Shown in pieces: positions 35,231-43,973 of a stretch of 64,000 nucleotides of DNA (position 1 is the stretch's first letter; each line of letters starts with the position of its first letter). Position numbers and translations under genes: made by a program. The DNA comes from Lewinellaceae bacterium (lineage in GTDB: Bacteria; Bacteroidota; Bacteroidia; Chitinophagales; Saprospiraceae), in the NCBI GenBank assembly GCA_016719605.1, contig JADJYW010000004.1, forward strand, positions 62,001-126,000, written 5' to 3'. Below the pieces are notes generated by a model that ran no database searches, was not told the DNA's origin, and was given only the letters and a program-made list of their open reading frames with translations.

Positions 35231-36415
35231 TCAGGCATTGAGCCTGGTCGCATCCAGATCAAAACTATTCGGGAAATGCCCCGCTTCAATCCGTTTTTGC
35301 GCGTAAATCCGCCCCACTTGTAGCAATTGTTCCACCATTTCCGCCTTGTCCATTTGCCGCATCTTTTCCACGGTTTTGTCGTCGAAGGGCAGGTATGGCT
35401 TATCTTCCTGGGTACCATCGGCCATTGTTTTGGGCTGCTCCAGATATGCCTGGTAGCGCAGGTAGTGGAGCAAGGGCTGGGGTGTGAGCAGGTCGTCGCT
35501 CAGGTCGCCGATCTCCGAGTCTATCTCAATGGCGGTAGGGCTTTTGCTGATGTATTGCAGCAGCATCTGGTTTTGGTAGGTGGCATCTTCCATGAGCATA
35601 TCCGGTACGGTGGCCGCCCAGTCGAGCATGTTGTTGGCAGCCATTTTTTCGGCATCCACCACTTTGGTGTAGGTACCCGTACCGATGGAGACGAGCATCA
35701 GTTTGTCGGCGCCGGTGTCCCAGTGAAACGGAAAACCCTTGAGTGTGGCCAACATAAAAAGTTGGAGCGACGGGTTGTTGGCCATACTCACGCCGCCATC
35801 AATGAACGTGGCCTGGCGATTGCCGATGTCAATGCGCTGGGGCAGGAAGTAGGTGGGGGCCGCCGTACTGGCCCGCACGACCTCGCGCAGCAGGTAGTCT
35901 TTGTTGCCGATTTCACCGGGTTGCATCGGCTCGTAGTACTTGGCATTGGGGTGGTTGATCATGGCCCAGGTGCTGAACGTGTCGGCGCGTTTGGCATTGA
36001 TGCATATACCGGTTCGGATGCCGTCGTCGCCAAGGCGGATGTCGCCGAAGAGCTGGAGCAATTCGGCTTGCAGGGGCTTGTCGTCGTAGTTGGCTTTTGT
36101 TTTGGAGCCAATCTGGAGCAAGCTGTACCGGTTTCCAAAAATTTTGCCGCCGAGGGCACTGTACAAACTGACCACTTCGGAGGCGCTTCGGCCGGTGGCC
36201 AACAGGGCTGCAATGATACCGCCGGTACTGGTACCGCCGATCAGGTCAAAATAGTCGCAGAGCAGCAGGTTGGGATTGCCATGCCGTTCGCGCAGCATAG
36301 TTTCGATTTTTTCCAGAAAGCCGAGAGAGATGGCGCCCCGGATGCCGCCGCCGTCGAGCGCAAGCATACGTTTGGGGCCGGGGGCGGTGAGTCGGGCAAG
36401 CAGTTGTTTGGACAT
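35231..36415 (-). CDS. Patatin-like phospholipase
   Basis: The ~394-residue lipid acyl hydrolase has the patatin oxyanion motif DGGGIRGAISLGFL, the nucleophile elbow GGTSTGG with Ser, and the dyad Asp in FIDGGVSMANNP. Members cleave acyl groups from phospholipids or other esters. I chose the ATG at 36415 (MSKQLLARL). There is no signal peptide, so it is probably cytoplasmic. The length fits the bacterial patatins related to CapV-like effectors, but no cyclase or other defence gene is adjacent, so a housekeeping lipase is the safer reading. Confidence 0.88.
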   Translation of the reverse strand: MSKQLLARLTAPGPKRMLALDGGGIRGAISLGFLEKIETMLRERHGNPNLLLCDYFDLIGGTSTGGIIAALLATGRSASEVVSLYSALGGKIFGNRYSLLQIGSKTKANYDDKPLQAELLQLFGDIRLGDDGIRTGICINAKRADTFSTWAMINHPNAKYYEPMQPGEIGNKDYLLREVVRASTAAPTYFLPQRIDIGNRQATFIDGGVSMANNPSLQLFMLATLKGFPFHWDTGADKLMLVSIGTGTYTKVVDAEKMAANNMLDWAATVPDMLMEDATYQNQMLLQYISKSPTAIEIDSEIGDLSDDLLTPQPLLHYLRYQAYLEQPKTMADGTQEDKPYLPFDDKTVEKMRQMDKAEMVEQLLQVGRIYAQKRIEAGHFPNSFDLDATRLNA

Positions 36416-36497
36416 GGATAGCGTTGTTTGTAAAAAAAAGCAAATGTAGCCCAAAATCTATACCCGCGCACCCGCTGCGGCAGCCCCGACAAAAGCG

Positions 36498-36505
36498 TAC
36501 GTTTG
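36498..36505 (+). promoter_or_regulatory. Putative -7 box for batB
   Basis: TACGTTTG matches TAnnTTTG and lies 16 bases before the chosen ATG at 36522. Confidence 0.4.
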
Positions 36506-36521
36506 CGTCAAATCAGTGCCG

Positions 36522-37514
36522 ATGACGTTCGAAAATCCCGATCTGCTTTTTTTGCTGTGGGTGGTTCTGCTCCACGGTTTTTTGCTGTGGGTGTACTGGC
36601 TGTGGCGCCGGCGTACGTTGCGGCGGCTGGGGTCGCCGGCACTGGCCCAACGCCTGCTCCAGGGATTTTCGGCACGGCGATTTTGGATAAAAAATGCGCT
36701 GTTTGCAGCGGCTATGGTCCTGCTGGTTTTGGCTATTGCCGGTCCCTGGCGGTTGGTAAAAATCCCTGCCGAGGCAACGCAGGGCGCCGATATCGTGCTG
36801 GCACTCGATATTTCCCGCAGTATGCTGGCCAAGGACGTGGCGCCCAGCCGCCTGGGTCAGGCGAGGTTGTTTGCTCAAAAACTCGTACGGGCGCTGGAAG
36901 GCAACCGCATCGGGTTGCTCTTTTTCGCTGGCGATGCCTTCCCGCAAATGCCGCTTTCGACCGACTATGCTGCGCTGGATATTTTTTTACAAAACGCCGG
37001 CCCCGAGTTTATCGCCAACCAGGGTACAGCGGGTGGCCCTGCCATCGAACTGGCCAACCGGATGTTCGAGTCCAATGCCCGGGCAGGGCGCGCGCTCGTG
37101 CTGATCTCCGACGGCGAAAACCACGACGAAAACGCCGTGGCCCGGGCACGATCAGCCCGAGCGGCAGGCATGGTGCTGTACACCGTGGTCGTAGGCACAC
37201 CGGCGGGAGGTGTTATTCCGCTGCCCGGCGGTGGCGCCAAACGCGACGCAACCGGGCAGGTTGTGCGCACCCGGTCGGACGCTGCTTTCCTGCGCGAACT
37301 CGCACAGGCAGGCGGCGGAACGCTGTACCAAACCGCCGATGCCGCCGCCGTCCGATCCCTAGCCAACGACCTCGACCGCCTGCAAAAAACCACCGTGGAC
37401 GCCAAAGCCAAAACCGAGTATGTCCTTTATTTTCAATGGCTTTTGTTGCCCTGCCTGCTCCTGCTTTTGCTGGAACAACTGCTGTGGTGGCGGCAACGGA
37501 GCCCAAAAAACTGA
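36522..37514 (+). CDS. batB: BatB-like von Willebrand factor A membrane protein
   Basis: The ~330-residue protein has two N-terminal hydrophobic helices, a vWA domain with the MIDAS motif DISRS followed by LISDGENHDENA, and a final transmembrane helix (FQWLLLPCLLLLLLEQLLWW). This is the usual layout of Bat (Bacteroides aerotolerance) proteins. batA, batC and a MoxR gene usually accompany batB, but only the next gene (a hypothetical 10 bases downstream) is linked here, and the MoxR gene at 23.2 kb is remote. I prefer the ATG at 36522 to the GTG at 36516. Confidence 0.8.
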   Translation: MTFENPDLLFLLWVVLLHGFLLWVYWLWRRRTLRRLGSPALAQRLLQGFSARRFWIKNALFAAAMVLLVLAIAGPWRLVKIPAEATQGADIVLALDISRSMLAKDVAPSRLGQARLFAQKLVRALEGNRIGLLFFAGDAFPQMPLSTDYAALDIFLQNAGPEFIANQGTAGGPAIELANRMFESNARAGRALVLISDGENHDENAVARARSARAAGMVLYTVVVGTPAGGVIPLPGGGAKRDATGQVVRTRSDAAFLRELAQAGGGTLYQTADAAAVRSLANDLDRLQKTTVDAKAKTEYVLYFQWLLLPCLLLLLLEQLLWWRQRSPKN

Positions 37515-37523
37515 CGCTTTCCC

Positions 37524-38465
37524 GTGGCTCAAGTAGGCTGGGTATATCTGGATGATTTTGGCGGCAGACACCGCATCGGGCTGTACCACGGCGACCGAAC
37601 GGGCCACCTGCTGCTCCATTGCAACTCCCGGATCATTCAGGTAGATTTTTCAGTGAAAGAATCCCGAACCTACTCCTTTTTTGTGGAGGACGAACTGTGC
37701 GAGGTGAGCGTTATGCACGAAGGCAAGGGTGTGTTTTTCTACGATTTTCAGGTCAACAAAAAAGTAGACACCCCGCGCAACCGCTTGCGCAAAGCCGACG
37801 AACGCCGTACCCGGACATATATGGCGATTTTGATTGTCGGGTTGTTGGCCGTCATTTCCGGCCTCGTACTCGGGCTGCGCTGGTGGGGTCAGCGACAAAA
37901 AGAAGATCATCTGGCAGGCACGAGCCTGACCAGCCGGCTTACTCCCGAAAACGAAAAGCGCCTCGGCGCTGATGGTCGCACGGCTGTAGCCCAATTCGTG
38001 GTCACCTATGAGCCTGACCAGCGCCAGGTTTTTTACGGATTTATCACGGCCGACAGCAACCGAATTTCCGGGCGATTCTCGGTGCGCGACACTGGGCTGA
38101 TCATCCTGCCCAACGGCTTCCCGCTCCGCGACGGCGATGCTTTTTCCGTGCGCTACCTGCCCGCCGAACCGAATATCCACCGGGTGGATTTTTATGAACC
38201 TGCCGACAGAACCATCGCCGGCTACCTCGAGCAGGCCCGGCTGGCACAGCTCGCCGCCCACCCGGAAGCCCCGCCCGGATACAGCCTGTGCATAGCCCGC
38301 ATCGCCTTGCGCGAAAAAGGCTGGCAACGCCTCGCCGATCTCATTTTCCAAACGGCGCCAAGCGCAAACAACCCGAGCAATAACCGGGAGTCGTACCTCC
38401 GCCTCGTGCGGGAACCAGGGTTTGCCGAAACCGTGGAACGGGAATGCTGGGATGCCGGCAATTGA
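37524..38465 (+). CDS. Hypothetical single-pass membrane protein
   Basis: The 313-residue protein starts with GTG, 10 bases after batB. Residues 1-~95 form a beta-rich cytoplasmic domain (WVYLDDFGGRHRIGLYHGDR), residues ~98-118 are a transmembrane helix (MAILIVGLLAVISGLVLGL), and the rest is a soluble domain likely facing the periplasm (ISGRFSVRDTGLIILPNG). I recognise no family. Close linkage suggests a role alongside BatB. Confidence 0.65.
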   Translation: MAQVGWVYLDDFGGRHRIGLYHGDRTGHLLLHCNSRIIQVDFSVKESRTYSFFVEDELCEVSVMHEGKGVFFYDFQVNKKVDTPRNRLRKADERRTRTYMAILIVGLLAVISGLVLGLRWWGQRQKEDHLAGTSLTSRLTPENEKRLGADGRTAVAQFVVTYEPDQRQVFYGFITADSNRISGRFSVRDTGLIILPNGFPLRDGDAFSVRYLPAEPNIHRVDFYEPADRTIAGYLEQARLAQLAAHPEAPPGYSLCIARIALREKGWQRLADLIFQTAPSANNPSNNRESYLRLVREPGFAETVERECWDAGN

Positions 38466-38573
38466 TCCGACTGAAAATTAATTTTTGAATCCATGCCGGC
38501 ATCCTGACCGGCGGCATGGCGGCCGGTGACGAACACTACCCGATTGCGGGTGTCTGTTTCCTCCATTCCACCC

Positions 38574-38581
38574 TATCTTTG
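38574..38581 (+). promoter_or_regulatory. Putative -7 box almost touching a start codon
   Basis: TATCTTTG matches TAnnTTTG and ends seven bases before the peroxidase ATG at 38589, implying a leaderless or nearly leaderless transcript. Confidence 0.45.
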
Positions 38582-38588
38582 CGGCGCT

Positions 38589-39536
38589 ATGATTCGTTTG
38601 TATCAAATTGTACTGCTGCTTGTCGCACTCTTCGCCGTGGCGGCAGCATTTCGGCCCGTTTCGAGCGGACCACTGGCCGGTGAAGACTTGGGTCGCCTGC
38701 TGTTCGAAGACAAGATATTGTCGTCCGACCAGAGCATCAGTTGTGCATCCTGCCATATTCCGGCGTTTGCATTTTCCGATACGTCCGCTGTGAGCCTTGG
38801 GGTAGGTGGCCAAAAAGGTGCGCGCAATACGCCGGCAGCGACCAACATGGGTTTTCGCGCATCCTTTTTTTGGGATGGCCGCGCCGCTACGCTGGAGCAG
38901 CAGGTGCTGCAGCCCATCGAAAACCCGGTGGAAATGAATCTGCCCCTGCCCATGGCGCTCGAACGCTTGCGCAACAGCGCCCGTTATCAGGGCTATTTCA
39001 AGGCCATTTACGGTGGCCAACCCGACTCGACCAATCTGGCCGATGCCTTGGCTTCTTTCATCCGTACGCTCGAAACCGGCAACACGCCCTTCGACCGCTG
39101 GATGCGCGGCGACGAAATGGCCATGAGCGCTTCTGCGGTGCGCGGCCGACAAATTTTTATGGAAAAAGGCAAGTGCTTCGATTGCCATTTCGGCCCCGAT
39201 TTTACCGGTGACGAGTTCCGAAATATTGGCCTGTTCGACGGCAAGACGCTGAACGACACCGGGCGGTTTGCCATTTCTAAAGATTCCACCGACCTCGGGC
39301 GGTTCAAAGTGCCGGGCTTGCGCAACGTGGGTGTCACGGGCCCGTACATGCACGACGGATCATACCGCACCCTGCGCGAGGTGATTGACTACTACGACCA
39401 ACCCGACAAATTCGTCACCCACAGTATCAACCGCGATACGCTTCTGGCCAAATCGCTTGGCCTTACCGAACAGGAAAAGGTGGACCTGGAGGTTTTTTTG
39501 CACGCACTGACGGATGACCGGTTTGCGAAAAAGTAA
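38589..39536 (+). CDS. Di-haem cytochrome c peroxidase (MauG/CcpA family)
   Basis: The 315-residue protein has an N-terminal signal or anchor helix (QIVLLLVALFAVAAAF) and two haem c attachment motifs, CASCH and CFDCH. DGRAATLEQQVLQPIENPVEM and KVPGLRNVGVTGPYMHDGS (Met/His ligands) are typical of bacterial di-haem peroxidases, which reduce hydrogen peroxide in the periplasm. I chose the ATG at 38589. The gene stands alone between the BatB pair and the glycosyltransferase. Confidence 0.92.
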   Translation: MIRLYQIVLLLVALFAVAAAFRPVSSGPLAGEDLGRLLFEDKILSSDQSISCASCHIPAFAFSDTSAVSLGVGGQKGARNTPAATNMGFRASFFWDGRAATLEQQVLQPIENPVEMNLPLPMALERLRNSARYQGYFKAIYGGQPDSTNLADALASFIRTLETGNTPFDRWMRGDEMAMSASAVRGRQIFMEKGKCFDCHFGPDFTGDEFRNIGLFDGKTLNDTGRFAISKDSTDLGRFKVPGLRNVGVTGPYMHDGSYRTLREVIDYYDQPDKFVTHSINRDTLLAKSLGLTEQEKVDLEVFLHALTDDRFAKK

Positions 39537-39623
39537 TTTCAACACGCACCGGGTGCGCAAGTGAAACCAATTATTCTCCCTGCTTCCGCGCTGCTGCCGT
39601 GAAAAGCGCCGCACTTTTGCGCC

Positions 39624-41537
39624 ATGCGCCTCTCCGTTATCATTGTCAACTACAACGTGCGTGCCTTTCTGGAACAGGCGCTGCTCTCCGTGCGTCCTGC
39701 CATGCAGGGCATTGAGGGCGATGTATGGGTGGTGGACAACAATTCCACGGACGACTCCGTGCGCATGGTGCGGGAGCGTTTTCCGGAGGTGCGGCTCCTT
39801 GCCAATACCGACAATCCAGGCTTCGCGGTGGCCAACAACCAGGCCATCCGCCAAAGCACGGGCGCATACGTCCTGCTGCTCAATCCGGACACGGTCGTGG
39901 AAGCGGATACGTTCCGTAAGTGCCTCGATTTTATGGATGCCCACCCCGATGCCGGCGCCCTTGGCGTCAAAATGCTCGACGGCAGCGGCCGGTTTTTGCC
40001 CGAAAGCAAACGCGGCTTCCCATCGCCGTGGGTGGCTTTTTGCAAAACGGCGGGTCTCGCGGCATTTTTCCCTAAAAGCCGCCTGTTCAACGGCTACTAC
40101 CTCGGTCATCTCGGCGAAAACGATACCAGTCAGGTAGATGTGCTGGCGGGTTGTTTCATGTTCATACGCCGGGCGGTACTCGACAAGGCCGGGCTGCTCG
40201 ACGAGGCGTTTTTTATGTACGGCGAGGACATTGACCTGTCGTACCGCATCCAACAAGCCGGCTACAAAAACTACTATTTTCCAGAAACGCGCATTTTGCA
40301 CTACAAAGGTGAGAGCACCAAAAAGGGTAGTCTGAACTATGTGCGTACGTTTTACCAGGCCATGATCATCTTCACCCGCAAACACTTCAGGGGGCGGCGG
40401 GCGGGCCTGTTCATCGGCATGCTCCAGGTGGCGATCTGGCTGCGGGCCAGCCTGGCCCTGCTCTCAAGTGCTGCGCACCGAATCTGGTTGCCTGTCGTGG
40501 ACACGGTGCTGCTCTACGGCGGGTTGTTTTTTCTCCAGGATTTTTGGGCCAACTACTACTACAAAGACCCGCATTATTTCAAAGCAGCGGTGTTGTGGTT
40601 CAATTTTCCGCTGTACACCCTCGTGTGGCTTGTCTCGGTGTGGCTGAGCGGTGGCTACGACCGGCGTTACGACCTGTTGCGCCTTTTGCGCGGCGTGGGG
40701 TTGGGCACGCTGCTGCTGGCGGCTATCTACGGGTTTCTCGATCTGGAATACCGCCCGTCGCGGGCCTTGCTACTGCTCGGCGGCGTCTGGGCGGCTATGG
40801 CCCTCGCGGGTTTGCGCGTGCTGCTGCATTTCGTGGAGTTTCGCAATTTTCGCATCGGCAGGGAGCGCGTGAAAAACCTGCTTCTTGTGGGAAGCCCGGC
40901 GGAAAGCGAGCGGGTGCGGCAGTTGTTGAGCCAGGCGGGTGTAGCGGCGCATTTTATCGGCGCTGTGGCTCCGGATGCATGCGAGCAACTGCCCGCACAG
41001 GTTCGGATTTTTCAGGTGGACGAAATTATTTTTTGTTCCCGGGACCTGCCCGTGCAGGACATATTAGCCTGGATGACGCGCCTCGGCCCGAAAATTTCTT
41101 ACAAAATAGTGCCCGCCGGCAGCCAAAGTATCATCGGCAGCAGCAGCAAAGACGAGCCGGGCGAATTGTACACGGTGGATACCCGCTATAACATCGCACA
41201 GCCGGGGCAACGCCGAAACAAACGCGTGTTCGACCTCGGTGTGTGCCTGCTGCTCCTGCTTGCCCTGCCGCTGTGGGTATTTTTTTCAAAATCAAAAAAA
41301 GCGGTGTTCCAAAACTGGTGGTCGGTGCTCACGGGCCGGAAACACTGGGTCGGCTACGCGCCTACGCCGGGCAACGACTCGCTACCCCGACTCCATGCGG
41401 GCGTATTTGGCCCGGCGAGCGGTTGGGGCGATTTGTCCATATCCGGGGAAATGACGGAGCGGCTCAATTTTCTGTACGCCAAAGACTGGAATGTGTGGAA
41501 AGATGCAGGCACCGTTTTTCGAGCCTTATCAAAATAG
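39624..41537 (+). CDS. GT2 glycosyltransferase fused to a degenerate polyprenyl-phosphate sugar transferase
   Basis: The protein has 637 residues. Residues 1-~260 are a GT2 domain (VIIVNYNVRAFLEQALLSV, VVDNNSTDDSVRMV, LLLNPDTVVEADTF), most like rhamnosyl- or other O-chain transferases. Residues ~290-410 contain about four membrane helices. Residues ~415-520 resemble the nucleotide-binding domain of WcaJ-type transferases (VKNLLLVGSPAESERVRQLL). The end (NKRVFDLGVCLLLLLALPLW, then VLTGRKHWVGYAP and YAKDWNVWKDAGTVFRAL) matches the two ends of a Bac_transf domain, but the segment that should carry the catalytic Asp-Glu pair is missing. It likely acts in surface polysaccharide assembly. The fusion arrangement is read from the sequence, and the loss of activity is inferred. 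Confidence 0.8.
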   Translation: MRLSVIIVNYNVRAFLEQALLSVRPAMQGIEGDVWVVDNNSTDDSVRMVRERFPEVRLLANTDNPGFAVANNQAIRQSTGAYVLLLNPDTVVEADTFRKCLDFMDAHPDAGALGVKMLDGSGRFLPESKRGFPSPWVAFCKTAGLAAFFPKSRLFNGYYLGHLGENDTSQVDVLAGCFMFIRRAVLDKAGLLDEAFFMYGEDIDLSYRIQQAGYKNYYFPETRILHYKGESTKKGSLNYVRTFYQAMIIFTRKHFRGRRAGLFIGMLQVAIWLRASLALLSSAAHRIWLPVVDTVLLYGGLFFLQDFWANYYYKDPHYFKAAVLWFNFPLYTLVWLVSVWLSGGYDRRYDLLRLLRGVGLGTLLLAAIYGFLDLEYRPSRALLLLGGVWAAMALAGLRVLLHFVEFRNFRIGRERVKNLLLVGSPAESERVRQLLSQAGVAAHFIGAVAPDACEQLPAQVRIFQVDEIIFCSRDLPVQDILAWMTRLGPKISYKIVPAGSQSIIGSSSKDEPGELYTVDTRYNIAQPGQRRNKRVFDLGVCLLLLLALPLWVFFSKSKKAVFQNWWSVLTGRKHWVGYAPTPGNDSLPRLHAGVFGPASGWGDLSISGEMTERLNFLYAKDWNVWKDAGTVFRALSK

Positions 41538-41542
41538 ATAAA

Positions 41543-42627
41543 CTACTTCTGCGCCCGGCTCACCAGCCAAATGGCCACCAGTGAAAAAAGGATGTTCGGA
41601 ATCCACATACCCAGCAGTACCGGCACCGAGCCGCTGGAGGCAAAAGACACGGCAAACTTGGACAACAGAATGTACGCTGCCCCCAGCCCGATGCCGATAG
41701 CGAGGTGCAGCCCCATGCCGCCGCGCACCTTGCGCCCGGCCACGGCCAGTCCGATAATAGTCAGGATCAGCACCGTGAAGGCATCGGCAGTACGGCGGAA
41801 AAGTTCGATCTCGTAGTTGCGGGAGGTAAGCAGGCCGCGGCTGCGGTCGCGGGCAATAGCTTCCCGGAGTTCGAGGGTGGTCATTTCCTCGTTTTGGTTG
41901 TGATACCAGATAAAATCCTGCGGGGTCAGGTTGATGGCGGTGTCGAGCGGGGTGCTGAACCGCTGGAATGTTTCGCGCAGGCCGTCGAAGGTTCGTATGC
42001 TGTAATTGTTTAGTTCCCAGCGGTTTTGTTCTTCTTTCCAGGAGGCGTTTTGTGCATCGAGAATGCTCAGAAGCCGGTTGTTTTTGAACTGTTCCAGGCG
42101 CAAACCGGTGGCCGTTTTGTTGTTTTTGTCATAGCCTTGGACATACACCTTCGTGTCGGCGCTTACCAGAAAGTGCACATTGGATTTTTTACCTTTTTCC
42201 TGCTCCGTCCACACATAAGCCCGTTCAAATTTGAGTCGCGATTTGTTTCCAATGGGGATCAAAAATGGTTGAGCGACAGGTGCAGCAAGGCCACGGCTGT
42301 CCCGGCCAGCAGATAGGGGCGCATCAACCGCTGGAAACTGACGCCGGCATTCAGGATGGACAATATCTCGGAATTGAACGCCAGCCGCGAGGTGAAAAAC
42401 ACCACGGCAATCAGGACATACAGGGGCAACAACAGCCCGCCCATGTAGAGGATAAAGCCGGTGAAATAGTCGAACAGTATCTCCTGCACCGTACAGGGTT
42501 TTTCAATAAAACTCTTCACTTTGTCGCTGAAATCAATGGCCATTGAGATGATCGTGAAGATCAGCACCGCAAAAAAAAATGTGGACAGGTACTTCCGGAT
42601 CAGGTAGCGGTCGAGTGTGTTGAGCAT
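41543..42627 (-). CDS. LptF/LptG-family permease (frameshifted near 42262)
   Basis: The N-terminal part (42627-42259) starts MLNTLDRYLIRKYLSTFFFA and has three membrane helices. The C-terminal part (to 41543) has the periplasmic jellyroll region and three more helices. The N-terminal frame ends SLNHF-stop, while the next frame reads IPIGNKSRLKFERAYVW; with one more T in the five-T run at 42260-42264 the join would read SLNHFLIPIGNKS. The full protein would be ~360 residues, normal for LptF/LptG, the permeases that extract LPS for transport to the outer membrane. It is two bases downstream of the GldE-like gene, suggesting an operon. Confidence 0.85.
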
Positions 42628-42629
42628 GG

Positions 42630-43901
42630 CTAATCGGTTATGGTCAGTTTCATTTGTTCGATTTTTCGTTTGTCGGCAGCAACGATGGTGAGCAAGTATC
42701 CATCCAGCCGGATCGCGGTGCCGGGGCCGGGAATGTCGCCTTTGATTTCAAGTACCAGCCCGGCCAGGGTCTCGGCGTTGCCGCGGATATCCTCAAACGT
42801 ACCGGGCGCGATGCCGGCAAGACGGCACACATCGCCGAGCAAGGTTTGGCCTTCAAAAATGTAGTTCCGGTCGTCTATTTTGCGGTATCGAATTTCGCTT
42901 TCCTCATCGAATTCGTCCCGTATTTCTCCCGTGATTTCTTCCAAAATATCTTCCAGCGTGACAATCCCGGAACAGCCGCCGTACTCGTCCACCACGATGG
43001 CTATGTGCTGGCGATTCTGTTTGAACTCCCGGAGCAATTCACTGGCGGGTTTCGCTTCAGGTACAAAATGCAAGCCTGTACGGATGAGCGGCTGCCACTC
43101 GAAATCGTCCGATTGGCCGAGATGCTGCACCAGGTCCTTGACATACAGAATCCCGATAGCATCGTCGAGACCGCCGTCGTATACGGGTATCCGGGAAAAC
43201 TCCGCCTCGCGTACGATGTGCAGCAGGTCGGAAAAACGCGTCCGCAAATCCACCGCCACCACCTTGGAGCGGGGCTGCATGACCTGCTTGACCGTCACGT
43301 CGCTGAATTTGACGATACTCTTCAATAATTCGATGTCGTTTTGCCTGCCCGTCTGTCCCATGTTTTCGGTAACGCGCGGAACGGCCGGATCGTCCACTGC
43401 AAGAGGGGCTTCTGTTTTTTCCAAGGTTGCCACGAGGGGCAGAAAAGGGCTAAAAATGGTTTTCCAAAACAGGACAAACGGGACGAGTGCCTGGAGACCG
43501 GCCGCTGCATAACCCTTGCTGAGCATCGGTCTGTTGAACTTTTGGAGACCCCAAAAAACGACGGCCAGCAAAACAACGAACACCCCGCCCGCCGGCAGCC
43601 ATATAATCGCACCGGGAAGACCCAATGCCACCGACCAATGGTAGAGGCCGGTACGAATCGGTTCGTGGTGCATCAACAGGTTGACTAAAAATACCGTCAG
43701 CAGGATTTTGAGCAGGATGCGGGCCAACAGCAGCGCGACGAGCGCGGTACGCAGTTGCTCGACGAGTTGGTACGCTTGCCGCGCCCACCAGGTCTGCTTG
43801 GTGCGCAGTTGTTCAATCGCATCGGCAGGTAACTCCACCAGCAACCGCTCGGCGAGCAATGCAAGGAAATAGATCAAAAAACCAAGGAAAAACCAAGCCA
43901 T
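42630..43901 (-). CDS. gldE: GldE-like CBS/CorC transporter-associated membrane protein
   Basis: The ~423-residue protein has N-terminal membrane helices (DUF21-like, residues ~1-190), a CBS pair (VTVKQVMQPRSKVVAV, FSRIPVYDGGLDDAIGILYVKDL, VDEYGGCSGIVTLEDILEEI) and a C-terminal CorC_HlyC domain (LAGLVLEIKGDIPGPGTAIR). This is the layout of the hemolysin/CorC family and of gliding protein GldE. GldE is named in Bacteroidota gliding, but CorC-type metal transport is an alternative. The start at 43901 (MAWFFLGFL) begins the first helix. Its stop precedes the LptF/G start by two bases. Confidence 0.78.
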   Translation of the reverse strand: MAWFFLGFLIYFLALLAERLLVELPADAIEQLRTKQTWWARQAYQLVEQLRTALVALLLARILLKILLTVFLVNLLMHHEPIRTGLYHWSVALGLPGAIIWLPAGGVFVVLLAVVFWGLQKFNRPMLSKGYAAAGLQALVPFVLFWKTIFSPFLPLVATLEKTEAPLAVDDPAVPRVTENMGQTGRQNDIELLKSIVKFSDVTVKQVMQPRSKVVAVDLRTRFSDLLHIVREAEFSRIPVYDGGLDDAIGILYVKDLVQHLGQSDDFEWQPLIRTGLHFVPEAKPASELLREFKQNRQHIAIVVDEYGGCSGIVTLEDILEEITGEIRDEFDEESEIRYRKIDDRNYIFEGQTLLGDVCRLAGIAPGTFEDIRGNAETLAGLVLEIKGDIPGPGTAIRLDGYLLTIVAADKRKIEQMKLTITD

Positions 43902-43973
43902 GACGTGTTGGCGGCGTACCGCCAGACAAAAGTACGGTAACTTGGCCATTGGCTGTTGGTTCCACCCGGAGAC

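Noticed and set aside
35231..36415. Patatin as a CBASS or other defence effector
   Set aside because: No cyclase, sensor or other defence gene is adjacent; the neighbours are housekeeping genes.
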